Shown one piece after another: positions 12,005-23,630 of a stretch of 64,000 bases of DNA. Numbering within the stretch: the stretch's first letter is position 1; every line of letters starts with the position of its first letter. Source of the stretch: Ceratobasidium sp. AG-K (lineage: Eukaryota > Basidiomycota > Agaricomycetes > Cantharellales > Ceratobasidiaceae). The position numbers were made by a program, and so were the translations under genes. The notes under the pieces are model-generated. The model saw only the letters and a program-made list of their open reading frames with translations. It searched no databases and was not told the DNA's origin. Where the stretch lies: contig JAWNGF010000001.1 of the NCBI GenBank assembly GCA_037039685.1, positions 8,618,001 to 8,682,000 of the forward strand. The letters run 5' to 3'.

Positions 12005-12236
12005 AGTCTGAGCGGCTTTGGGCGGCAGAGTGCAGGTGACAGCGAGTTTCAAGCAAAAGCGTGTCCTCCGGCCCACACGCAAAACGTTAAGCCGACATGT
12101 GAAAAGACGTCACGTGGAATGAGTGGAAGCAGATCCCGGTCGGAATCGGTAACTCAGGGTCTAGCGTAACACAGTTTGCTCCCAAAATTCTCGCGCCGTC
12201 AGAGGCTGTTAGGTCTGCAACTCGAGATACGATAAA
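12005..12236. promoter_or_regulatory. Divergent PEX14/TUF1 intergenic region
   Basis: This 232 bp separates two organelle-biogenesis genes transcribed away from each other. It contains one CACGTG at 12111-12116. No other motif is convincing. Confidence 0.35.
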
Positions 12237-14226
12237 ATGTACAGAAATATCGCGCGTGGATTCGCCCGACGGGTTGCGATAACCTCTACGCCAGGTCTGC
12301 ACGAATTTCGTATGAAATGATGATATACTTACCGAATGGGATGCCGTCTCAGTCGCCGCACGATCTTTGGCCACCAAGGCTGTTAGACCGGTGTTAACAC
12401 AGCCAAAAAACCTGACTTCATTCCGTGCCAAAGTCACTCTTGGTAGGACTGAAGATTGATTGGTCGACTCGCTCGCTTACACGGTCGATCCCAGGTGCCG
12501 TGCGCTCATACGCCGACAACAAATTCTCTCGTGCAAAGCCCCATCTCAATATTGGCACAATTGGACATGTCGATCACGGCAAAACCACATTGACGGCTGC
12601 GATAACCAAAGTCCTTGCTGAGTCTGGAGGAGGAAAGTTTATCGACTATTCTCAGATTGACAAGGCTCCGGAAGAGAAGGCCCGCGGAATTACTATCAAT
12701 TCGTCGCATGTCGAGTACGAAACCGATGCGCGCCATTATGGACATATCGATTGCCCCGGTAATTTATTTTGCTTTAGCGCATTTATACGTTGGTTGACCT
12801 AAGTCAACCTCTAGGACACGCCGATTGTAAGTTTGTAGCTGTCCTTGGTGTGCGCATAAACCCTGATGTTTTGCCTAGATATTAAGAACATGATCACTGG
12901 TGCGGCTCAAATGGACGGAGCCATTATTGTGAGTTGCTTCTCAACGTGTTTGACGGAACAGCAATTCAATGTCCTGCAGGTCGTCTCTGCTTCTGACGGA
13001 CAAATGCCCCAAACGCGTGAACATTTGCTCCTTGCTCGCCAAGTTGGCATCAAGAAACTTGTGGTTTTCATCAACAAGGTCGACCAGATCGATGATCCCG
13101 AGATGCTTGAGCTGGTAGATATGGAAATGAGGGAGGTTTTGACCACCTACAACTTTGATGGGGAGAACACACCCATCATTATGGGCTCTGCGCTTGCTGC
13201 GCTAGAAAACCGTGACCCCGAGATCGGAGCCGAGAAAATCAAGGCTCTAGTCAAAGCTTGTGACGAGTGGCTCGAGGTACCGCCTCGCGACCTTGATCAG
13301 CCATTCCTCATGCCCATCGAAGGTGGGCCTGAAGCTACTTGGATTACGTTCGAGTCTGCTAACTGAGGGGGTAGATGTATTCTCCATTTCTGGTCGTGGT
13401 ACCGTGTGCACCGGCCGCGTGAGTCCTCAAATAGTTTCTATGAGAGAGACTACTGACTCTTTTTCAAGGTCGAGCGCGGCGTCATCAATAAGAATGCGGA
13501 AGTTGAAGTTGTTGGTCTTGGCAACTCGTTCAAGACTACGTTGACTGGTATTGGTACGCATCCATAGGATTGACACTCAACACACTTGCTCACACACCTT
13601 CCGTTCTAGAAATGTTCCACAAGGAGCTCGACCGCGTATGTCCTGACAACAGCCTCCTCTCTCAAGCTAACGAATCTTTAGGGCGAGGCCGGCGATAATA
13701 TGGGCGCACTCCTCCGTGGTATCAAACGCGAACAGATCAAGCGTGGGCAGGTTCTATGTGCCCCAGGTTCAATGAAGTCGGCAAAGAAGTTCCAAGCCCA
13801 AGTATATGTAAGCATGTGTTTCGAGTAATATTGGCATATGCCTACCCCACTATACAGGTTTTGAGCAAAGACGAAGGAGGTCGATACACACCTTTCATGA
13901 GCAACTATCGACCGCAACTATTTATCCGAACTGCTGATGTAACTGTTGGCCTTACTTTCCCTCCTGGTACTGAAAACCCAGACGAGAAGATGGTAGGTTC
14001 CTGTATCTATATATGCTATCTTTACTTATCTTGTCTGTCAGGTCATGCCTGGCGACAACGTTGAGCTGGTCGGTGATCTAGTTCACGACGTTGCAATGGA
14101 AAAGGGATCTCGCTTCACTCTGCGCGAGGGTGGAAAAACCAGTGAGTCGAGAGTCCCCATTCGATAGCCGGTTTCCTAACGTTAGTCCCAGTTGGAACTG
14201 GAATTGTGACTGAAATTTTTGAGTAA
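12237..14226 (+). CDS. TUF1: Mitochondrial translation elongation factor Tu
   Basis: GTPase that delivers aminoacyl-tRNA to the mitochondrial ribosome. I place the start at 12237: exon 1 (12237-12294) encodes [19 protein letters not shown], a classic basic presequence. It splices over a 58-nt intron to 12353, giving [15 protein letters not shown]. After another intron the mature protein begins [20 protein letters not shown] with the P-loop GHVDHGKT. Further motifs are [14 protein letters not shown] (switch I), DCPGHADY (DxxG, split by an intron), [20 protein letters not shown] and FINKVDQI (NKxD). The C-terminus is [10 protein letters not shown]. About nine short introns. Length and motifs are those of a functional bacterial-type EF-Tu. 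A gene model starting at 12425 would lose most of the presequence. Confidence 0.93.
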
Positions 14227-14488
14227 ACGCTGAACCCCAGTCGCATTTCATCCTTGTCCCATGTTGTACTCCCTACTCCCCTCTATTCTTTCTGTATACT
14301 TACACCACCGATGCACCACTCAACACGTACACTCTCAAATGCTAAAGCGCGTAAATCATTGAAATTACGTATTAGAAATTATTGAACTACAAGTGTTACA
14401 TGCAACCCAAAAAGGAACAAAACAAATGCTCAACCAATAAGTTACGATTAAATAAAACGAGGTTTTAGTTTCAGCCAAAATTATCTGT

Positions 14489-15160
14489 TCAAAGGTCATT
14501 GAGGATATCAATGAATGGAGGAAGTCGAGCAGTTGGCTTGGTATCGACGATGGCAGGTTGACCGACGTAGGATACGAGCATCTTCGTGCGTTCAGCCTTG
14601 CGCATGATAGTGAGTTTCCACCTGTAATAAATCGGTAAGTTTTTCTGCTGGCACATGAGTAAGATTCGCCGCATACCCTTCACATAGAAGCTCATTTGCT
14701 GGGCTAATGTCGCGCATATACTGAGCCCTCGCTGCGATTAGTGCATGGCGGTAATCGGATACACTGCCCCGCTTCATCTCGTATGTCGAGTTAGCAACGA
14801 CGAGATGGTCGCTTACACGCATAATTTGTGTATCTGCCACAAATACATCAGAAATCGAAAGGGAAAAGGGATATACAAACTCACCGTCGGTCGCAAGTTC
14901 CATAATGGTAGGTTGTACTTCCTTGACATCAACCACCTCGTACGGGCGTTGCAAACGAGGGGAAAAAAGCATGGATGTGTTCGTAAGGAGGGATAAGCGA
15001 GGTGCGGAGTGGAGTGAAGGCGGATGTTCTCGAGGCGCATAACTATATAGTCCTGGCGGGAATAGTAGGATCTCACAGTTTGGCCGCCGCAGGTTCGGCG
15101 GTGTGCTTGGACTTACGTATTCGATAGAACTGCGGCGTGACGCCCGAGGCTGCGAGTCAT
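14489..15160 (-). CDS. Conserved-looking small protein of unknown function
   Basis: I do not recognise this protein. Four exons can be joined in frame from ATG 15160: MTRSLGRHAAVLSNT, then YAPREHPPSLHSAPRLSLLT through RPYEVVDVKEVQPTIMELAT, then a block containing MRVSDHLVVANSTYEMKRGS and DYRHALIAARAQYMRDISPA, and finally WKLTIMRKAERTKMLVSYVG followed by QPAIVDTKPTARLPPFIDIL and a short end. About 165 residues. The consistent phases and clean GT..AG introns argue that it is real. The start is uncertain. The end has a faint likeness to hotdog-fold thioesterase tails ('valine-Asp ... leu-Pro'), but no motif is firm. It converges on TUF1. Confidence 0.5.
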
Positions 15161-15444
15161 CACCAGCGCGGGAGACCCTATCGGCTCAGTTCGGAAGGCA
15201 ATCTGATGTGACTACGGACAAGCATGACTTTGCACAAGCGATAGGGTTGAACGCTTAGATCACGCTGAATTTGGCGGCCAGGTATCTGACTTGAATAAGG
15301 TTGTAGCTGAGGTGGACTGCGGCAGCCGCGGTCGAGGTTCACCGCGGGTGATGATGTAATGATTACTGACCGACGATCGTGCGGGGTGGCTATGCTACTA
15401 GTTTCATGAATTCCTATACTACATGTCGGGACAGCAAACGCGGC
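15161..15444. other. Short intergenic region
   Basis: Between the unknown small gene start and the end of ALDH copy A (both -). Nothing recognisable apart from a GC-rich patch with GCGG repeats around 15320-15350. Confidence 0.3.
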
Positions 15445-17565
15445 TCAGGAACTGAACGTCGAGATCTTCTTGCTCACAGCCAACGTCTGATAGTTGGTGA
15501 AGCCAGCCAATCCAGCGTATCCGTTCTCAACTCCCAGGCCGGACTGCTTGACGCCCCCAAAGGGAATCCGAGGTCCGTAGGTATGTATCTCGTTCACCCA
15601 AACGGCTAAAATTATAAGTTGGCCATATCTGGTAGCATGCGGATGTACAGCTTACTTCCTGCTTCGAGTTGCCTTGCAATACGGTTCGCCTGTTCGTTAT
15701 CATTGCCCCACACAGAGGCGCCTAGACCCCAAATTGTATCGTCTACGCAAATTGAATCCACTGGACATTTCAACCTCACTGAAACACTCACTGGCTCGTC
15801 TGATGACGTCTGCCTCATCCTTCCAGCGCAAAAGGGGAACAATTGGGCCAAACGGTTCTTCAGTGACAATCTTGCTATCGTCGGGTGGGTTATCAACAAT
15901 TGTGATAGGGATAAATAGCCCTGGTCCAGCAAGCTCGTCAAAGTTTCCACCCAGTGCAAACGAGTAACCCTTCTCGATCGAATCGTCAAAAAATGTCTTT
16001 ACTTTACCGTGTCTGAGCGGGATTTCAGCCTTGTTTAGGATCGTTTGGAACTTTGGGACTCACTGAAGCTTGTTCTGAACTGGTCCGATTTGTGTGTGTT
16101 CGTTGGCTCCATCACCAACTGTGACATTCTTTGCATAAGCAACAAGAGCATCCTTGACTTTATCGTAGGCATCGTCGTGGATATATATCCGCTTAGCTGT
16201 TCAAACAGTTTAGCCATAAAATTTTACTTGATGGCCGGACTTACAGGCATCGCAAAACTGTGCGTTGTTCTGCGAGGAAATCATCAAGTGAGTATAGGAT
16301 ATGTCTGGACATCCTTGGAGATGCTTACCTCAAAAGCAGCCCAGAAGATATGCCTAAGATCACTTCAGTTAGACAAACAAAGCCCACAGGCCCGAGACCT
16401 ATACATACGGTGCCATTTTCTCAGCATCAACGTCCGGAAGTATGATGAGCGGATCGTTGCCGCCTATAGGGGCGCGGTGAATAATGTTCCACCATCAAAA
16501 ATTGGCTGTACGGACCAAGCTCGAGCGTAAGGCTTTTGAGGTTTACGCTTGCACTCTGCATGACCTTTTTGCCAGTTTCGGTCGATCCCGTGAACCCAAT
16601 CTACAATTGAAACCCCACGTTAGGTGGTCAGCAAGGTAGTTCAGTCAGGGAATATACCTTGTCGATCCCCTTGTGACTGGCAATCGCTGGGCCAAGACTG
16701 TCATCGCCATTCAAAACGCTGAAGACTCCCGGAGGTATCACAGACTGGCAGCTAAAAATAGAATTAGTTGTTTGGTTTACTAGCCTCGAGTTGGGGACCT
16801 ACTTGGCAATAAAATGGAGTGTAACCAGCGGGGTGAACGGACTTGGCTTGATAATCAGCGTGTTTCCCGCTTGGAGTGCTGGTGCAATCTTCCATACTGC
16901 CAGGAAGAGCGGGAAGTTCCTGCGTCAACACATTAGTACCTCGTCTAGACAAGACTCCGACCACACGCGCTTACCAAGGAACTATACCAGCAACCTATCC
17001 AGGAACGGAAAGCTGAATGTCAGGGCTGCGTAGACATGATCTCGGAGCATCGTGGTACTTACAACACCAAGTGGAACATTGCGAGTGATGACGCGACGCT
17101 CAGGTGTATCAACATGTACGGTCTCTTCCAGTCGAAGCTTGGCCATCTCACGCAGCCAATGTATCGAACCACTGATCTCAGATTTCGCACCTGTGGCCTA
17201 AGACGAAACAAATTCAATTTGTCAGTACATGGCGCATATATGCGTATCGTCCACTGGTGCGTGCTTACAGGCTTTCCTTGTTCAGCGGTCAAAAGCTGCC
17301 TGTACTTGTCTGAATTCTGTTCGAGTTCATCCGCGAGTTTGTTCAGGACAGCTCCACGCTCTTCATAGGATTTGGCACCCCAAGCAGGTTGCGCAGCTCG
17401 AGCAGCCGCCACGCATTCATCCAGTTGCTCGTTGGTTGCAATCGGAACATCAGCGAGAAATGTGCCAGTCGCCGGGTTGTTGACTTTGTGGAGGCGATCA
17501 GAGGACACGGGCTTGCCGTCGATGATGTTGAAGAAGCGGAGAGATGTAACGTCGAGTTTGGACAT
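15445..17565 (-). CDS. Aldehyde dehydrogenase, tandem copy A
   Basis: NAD(P)+-dependent ALDH superfamily enzyme, about 470 residues in roughly nine exons. The start at 17565 gives [20 protein letters not shown], then [20 protein letters not shown] and a [20 protein letters not shown] block. Later exons show [19 protein letters not shown] (cofactor-binding Lys), [25 protein letters not shown] (general-base Glu) and NNAQFCDA (catalytic Cys present). Next are [30 protein letters not shown] and [20 protein letters not shown]. It ends [18 protein letters not shown]. All catalytic residues are present, so it is likely active. The [12 protein letters not shown] pattern resembles the bacterial AldA-like group (cd07106 type), not the classical fatty-aldehyde ALDHs. 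Substrate unknown. First of three head-to-tail copies. Confidence 0.93.
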
Positions 17566-18332
17566 GACAGTAAGGCTTGCAAGGCTTGTAAGGCTGGCGA
17601 GTGGATTTGTTGGTTTAAATACTGATACGCTCGGGCAGTTCGCCGGCTTGATTACTGACACCACGCTCGTAGATCGACACGAATGTCGGGCATGAACGAC
17701 GAGATAACCGATCTATAACGTGTGTCTCTACGAAAGAGGGCATTATTCGACTATCCATGGTCAATCAATCAACAGCTGAGAGACGGCGAAGCGGAGTGTC
17801 GGGCACGACTCACCGATTGCCGCTATGATCGATGTTAATCGAGTTGCGGTCGCACGCTAAGCCGCCCGCGACCAGTCTGAATAGATTTATGAATTAATAC
17901 CTGCATGGTGTTATTTCTGGGATGATGATCGGATTTCTCGGGGAGCTGAAAAGATGCCCGGACTGCTGTGGGAGTATTTTGGTTTGAAACCCACATGCAG
18001 ACAGCACTGCAGGCTCATTCCAGCCCAGCTATGAGTGTGTATAACTCAAATACAATTGCGCAGACTGTTGAAAAGGTCTTAAAGGGTTGTCTAGCCAGGG
18101 GATTCGCTCTCGCTGAAGAGCCTCCTTGCTACAAACGGCAAGCCTGCTGATCAGATGGACGTTTACACCCTAACCCAATGTGCTTGGACTGTACACCTGG
18201 CCTGAAAGGTCTTATAGTCCAGAGGCTGGACCTTCTGGGGGACAGTGTAGCTATGACCGCGAGCCTATGGCCATACCCATCATGTTCAGTGCAGTAATTT
18301 TGTACGCAAAACATGCGTATATGAGATACACC
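17566..18332. other. Intergenic spacer between ALDH copies A and B
   Basis: A 767-bp spacer holding the promoter of copy A and the 3' region of copy B. No recognisable gene. Short open frames only. No ALDH remnants are apparent by eye. Confidence 0.4.
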
Positions 18333-20451
18333 TTAAGCTCCGAAAGTTGGGACCTTCTTGGTGATGGACAACGTCTGGTGATTGGTGAATCCTGCCAGCC
18401 CAGCCAACCCGTTTTCAACCCCCACACCAGACTCTTTAACCCCCCCAAACGGAATCCAAGGAGCATACATATGAATCTCGTTAACCCACACAGCTGTATT
18501 CGTGATAGGAATTCAGCGGTCGAAGGTGTCACTCGATGTAAGCACTTACTTCCTGCTTCTAGTTGTGAGGCGATACGACTCGCTTGTTCGCTGTTGTTGC
18601 CCCAGACCGAGGCACCCAGGCCCCAGACCGTATCGTCTACGAGAGGCTTCAGTTCACTGAGGAGCTCGTTGTGAATTGAACCTAGGCCTACTAGCTCGCT
18701 TAACGACGTCCGCCTCGTCCTTCCATCGCAGAATAGGCAAAATTGGCCCAAACGGCTCCTCAGTAACGATCTTACTGTCCTCTGGCGGGTTGTCGACAAT
18801 CGTAATCGGGACGAATAATCCTGGCCCAGCAATTTCATCAAAGTTTCCGCCCAGCGCAAACGAGTATCCATGTTTGACTGAGTCGTCGAAGAAGGTTTTT
18901 ACCTTGTCATGTCTAGGGGAGAAGGTGTTCTCATCTCATTACAATATAGAATCCCTATTAAAAAAAAAACCTACTGCAGCTCGTTCTGGATTGGTCCAAG
19001 CTGTGTCTTCTCGTCGGCTCCATCACCCACTGTAATCTTCTTTGCATAAGCGACAAGGGCATCCTTGACTTTTTCGTAAGCATCGTCATGGATGTACACC
19101 CGCTTGGCTATCAAAGTCGATCAGTCTACAGGATAGCGGCGCGTCCTAGATCTGACGTACCGGCATTGCAAAATTGTGCATTGTTCTAAAGGTAGGATGT
19201 ACCATGAGTGTCGAATTCTAAGTATATGCATGAAGTGCTAACCTGGAAAGCCGCCCAGAAGATATGCCTGAAAAAGGATTTAGCCCAAGCCTAATGGTAT
19301 CTAGAAATTGAATGCATACGGGGCAACTTGCTGAGCATCAACATCCGGAAGTACGATGAGTGGGTCATTTCCACCTACAAAAGGCCAGTTAGCAGCCCGT
19401 CGTAATCGATACCACCAGGCGCAGACCTAGTTCGAGCGTAAGGCGTTTGAGGTTGACACTAGCACTTTGCATAACTTTTTTGCCCGTTTCAGTGGACCCA
19501 GTAAATCCTATCTATGATTTCAAAGTAACCATTCCATTTTTGTAAAGTAACCATAAAAGATATCTTACCTTGTCAATCCCCTTGTGTCCGGTAATAGCCG
19601 GTCCCAGACTATCATCGCCGTTGAGAACGCTAAAGACGCCAGGAGGCACCACCGACTGGCAGCTACGAACAGAATTAGTAAGCCAAGTTGCGCGCTGAGA
19701 GCTAGTCACGCACTTGGCAATGAAATGGAGAGTAACCAGCGGGGTGAATGGACTCGGCTTGATAATAAGCGTGTTTCCCGTCTGAAGCGCCGGTGCAATC
19801 TTCCATACTGCTAGTAAGAGAGGGAAGTTCCTATCCCGACAAATGTTAACTGAGGACCTAGAGAAAATTACTGATATAAGCATACTAAGGGACTATCCCG
19901 CCAACCTATATATGCGTGGACCAATGAGCATCTTCGTTGGATGAAGGATACGGAAGCATCTACTTACAACGCCGAGTGGAACGTGGCGGGTGACAACACG
20001 GCGCTCGGGTGTATCAACGTGCACAGTCTCATCTAGACGTAATTTGGCCGTCTCACGTAGCCAGTGTATTGAGCCTCTGATTTCCCAAGAGGCACCTGCA
20101 GCCTATAACAAGGTTACAAGACCCGCTAGCTCGCGCATACAATCAGATGCTCACAGGCTTTCCCTGTTCGGCGGTCAAAAGCTGCCTGTACTTGTCTGCG
20201 TTCTGCTCAAGCTCGTCCGCGAGTTTGTTCAATACAACCGCGCGCTCTTCATAGGACTTGGCACCCCAAGCAGGTTGCGCAGCTCGAGCAGCCGCCACGC
20301 ATTCATCCAGTTGCTCGTTGGTTGCAATTGGAACATCAGCGAGAAATTTGCCAGTCGCCGGGTTGTTGACTTTGTGGAGGCGATCAGAGGAGACGGGCTT
20401 GCCGTCGATGATGTTGAAGAAGCGAAGAGATGTAACGTCAAGCTTGGACAT
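18333..20451 (-). CDS. Aldehyde dehydrogenase, tandem copy B
   Basis: Paralogue of copies A and C with the same exon order. The start at 20451 ([20 protein letters not shown]) is chosen because all three copies begin with the same motif; an in-frame ATG at 20490 would add 13 unsupported residues. Motifs: [67 protein letters not shown] (catalytic Cys), [39 protein letters not shown] and [20 protein letters not shown]. It ends ITKKVPTFGA. The first exon is nearly identical in DNA to copy A, while later exons differ clearly, for example GVKESGVG versus GVKQSGLG. Nothing suggests a pseudogene. Substrate unknown. Confidence 0.93.
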
Positions 20452-21535
20452 AGTGGTTACAATTGGCCAACTACTAGGTGGACAGGTCAATTTAAATACC
20501 TGAGGACTCGCTGTGGTCTGACGCGCTAGGATCTATGCGCGATGTTCACGTATCGCATCAGTGTCAGAATTTTGCCGGTCTAATACACATGCTTTTGCAT
20601 AAGTGACATCGGCGCAAAGCTTACGGTCGGGATAGGACAGATAGAATCGGAGGGCGATGGCGAAGCTCAAGCCAAGGACGTAGCACCATCGATTGGCGCT
20701 CGTAATGCATCAACTGAGTCGGAATCGCACATGGAGCCGTCCCCCAGTTCGAGAATAGCCTATCCGATTGACTTTTTGGCTATTACTGTAATTTACAATG
20801 AAATAGTTCCCGAGGTGGAGGTCCAAGGAAAGGTCACGTGAATCAACGCATATGATGGAAAGCTCACCGTTTCGCTCTCCTAGCGGGTATCCCCCTGGAC
20901 CTTAACTAGCCCAGCGCATATGCACCCCTTCATTAAAATCTTTTGAATTTGTACGTCAGTCAGGCCAGAATTGTTCCCGAGTACCCGCCAGTGTCGAGGG
21001 AGTCCATAATTTCAAGCGGAGCCCCAGGGCTCTGCAAAAGGGGCATAAAGATCATGCGATCGTCTCCCAGAACTCTCGAATGGCATAAAAAAATGAGAAG
21101 AGTGAATCATCGGGCAAGCGCTTAGGAGTCCCATCACCAGCGCCAAGCCCGCCCCCGAGAAACCACAGTGATTCGGAACTTCAAAGGCACCCAAACAGAA
21201 GTAGGGTGGCCCGAGCATAGCTTATAGATTGACATACAAGCGTTTCGTGGCTTATTCTGGTTTGTGACCGATGCAATAACCATGAACACAGTGTACCTTG
21301 GTTTCTTTGTATCGCGTTTTTCTGCTTGCGCTTCAGCCCACCCATGGCATACTGCAGAATATGTTTGATGAATGCCGCTTATATACTGTCAATATATCAG
21401 AACATATGATATGGCCAGATCTTGACATCTGACGGTCAATCGTACGGATGTTTAGACGATTATGTCACAAATAAGGAGTATGTTTATACCAAATCTCATT
21501 ACATTCCGCGTAAACATTTATATAACACTTATATC
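20452..21535. other. Intergenic spacer between ALDH copies B and C
   Basis: About 1.08 kb without a recognisable gene. It contains a CACGTG at 20835-20840 upstream of copy B. It has small open frames on both strands, none convincing. AT-rich near 21470-21545. Confidence 0.4.
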
Positions 21536-23630
21536 TCAAAAGCTATATGTTGGGATTTTCTTGCTAACCGACAATGTCTGGTAGTTGGTGAACCCAGCCA
21601 GTCCAGCGTATCCGTGTTCCACGCCCAGGCCAGACTGTTTGACACCCCCGAATGGAACCCAAGGTGAAAACATATGAATCTCGTTGACCCACACGGCTGC
21701 GATCACAGAAATTGAATGACCAAATATACAGTTTGATGAGAATACCACCCACTGCCTGCTTCCAGCTGCGATGCGATGCGAGCCGCTTGCTCATTATCTT
21801 TACCCCAGATTGAGGCCGCCAGTCCCCAAATCGAATTATCTATGTGGGAACTTAGTTGACGGAACGTTCCAACCTCAACTACATGTCGTCTTACTGGCTC
21901 GCCTGATAACGTCCGCCTCGTCCTTCCACCGCAGAATAGGTAGGATCGGACCAAACTGTTCTTCGGCAACAATCTTGCTGTCCTCCGGCGGGTTGTCAAC
22001 AATCGTGATCGGGACGAATAGCCCTGGTCCAGCGAACTCGTCGAATTTTCCGCCCAGCGCAAACGAGTAGCCGTTCTCGATCGATTCATCGAAGAAGGCC
22101 TTTACTTTATCGTATCTAAGCGGGATTTCAGACTCGTTTGGGACCATTTGGGTTCATTGGGCTCACTGTGGCTTGTTTTGAACCGGCCCTATCTGTGCTT
22201 TCCCGTCGGCGCCGTCGCCAACCGTGATCTTCTTTGCATACGCGGCAAGGGCATCTCTGACCTTTTCGTAAACATCGTCGTGGATATATATACGCTTGGC
22301 TACGTCTAAGAATTCAGCACTAGACATAACACGCCGTTAGTTTTACTTGCCAGCAGTGCAAAACTGTCCGTTGTTCTGCAGATGTCATCAATTGAGGATC
22401 AAAGGGCTGGTGCGCTTAGGAAACTAACCCTAAATGCAGCCCAGAAAATATTTCTGAAGACGTCCGCGTCAAAAGAACTGAGCAAATACGGGGCCAAAAA
22501 GCGCACGTACTGAGCAATTTGTTTAGGATCGACATCTGGTAACACAATAAGTGGATCATTTCCACCTGCAAAGGATTGGTGAGCAACTCCAGTAGCGGGT
22601 GTTACTAGATACACACCGAGCTCGAGCGTGAGCCGTTTGAGGTTTACACTTGCACCCTGCATGACCTTCTTTCCCGTCTCAGTCGATCCAGTAAAGTCGA
22701 TCTAAAGCGCACGGCTATGTTATGTTACCATCTATAGGTTGGCCGGGATAGCTCGCCTTGTCAATCCCCCGGTGACTAGAAATCGCTGGACCAAGGCTGT
22801 CGTCACCATTGAGAACACTGAAAATGCCAGGCGGCACAACAGACTGGCAACTACGAGTTGTGTTAGCTATTAGCCTTGTAAGTCTAAGGCCCAGTACGGA
22901 CTTGGCAATAAAGTGGAGCGTAACCAGCGGGGTGAACGGGCTCGGCTTGATGATAAGGCTGTTTCCCGCCTGCAGCGCTGGAGCGATCTTCCAGGTTGCT
23001 AGCAGTAGCGGAAAGTTCCTGTTTCAGCGACATATTAGTCGGTCGCCTGGAGTACATCATTTGTACACACATACCATGGGACTATACCAGCGGCCTTGAA
23101 TTGATTGATCAAGATCTGTGGACAGAGACGAACTACTAAAAACCACTTACGACACCGAGTGGGACGTGACGAGTGACGACACGGCGTTCGGGTGTATCAA
23201 CGTGCACAGTATCTTCCAGCCTGATATTGCCCGTTTCGCGCAGGTAAAGCACAGCGCGGCTGATTTCATACGCCGCAGCCGCCAGCTATAAGAAATCAGC
23301 AAGAGCAAGTAACGCATACAGCCATGTACTTACGGGCTTCCCGTGCTCGGCGGTCAAGAGCTGAGCATAAGTGTTTATGTTTTGCTCCAGCTCGTCGGCA
23401 AGTTTGTTCAAGACTGCCGCGCGCTCTTCGTAGGACTTGGCACCCCAAGCAGGTTGCGCAGCTCGAGCAGCCGCCACACATTCATCCAGTTGTTCATTTG
23501 TCGCGATCGGAACATCAGCGAGAAAGGCGCCAGTTGCTGGGTTGTGCACTTTGTGGACGCGAACGGAAGAGACAGGTTTGCCGTCGATGATGTTGAAGAA
23601 GTGGAGAGATGTAACGTCGAATTTGGACAT
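21536..23630 (-). CDS. Aldehyde dehydrogenase, tandem copy C
   Basis: Third and most diverged ALDH copy. The start at 23630 gives [20 protein letters not shown], then [20 protein letters not shown]. Other blocks: [65 protein letters not shown] with the catalytic Cys, WAENSTSS-free frame reading [40 protein letters not shown] and IWGLAASIWGKDNEQAARIA. It ends FTNYQTLSVSKKIPTYSF. Between the GGNDPLI and NNGQFC blocks the intron pattern differs somewhat from A and B. All key catalytic residues are present. It is divergent from the RBR ligase, with about 0.9 kb between starts. Confidence 0.9.

Noticed and set aside
15445..23630. ALDH array as a pseudogene cluster
   Set aside because: All three copies keep catalytic residues and consistent intron phases; apparent breaks in single frames are introns.
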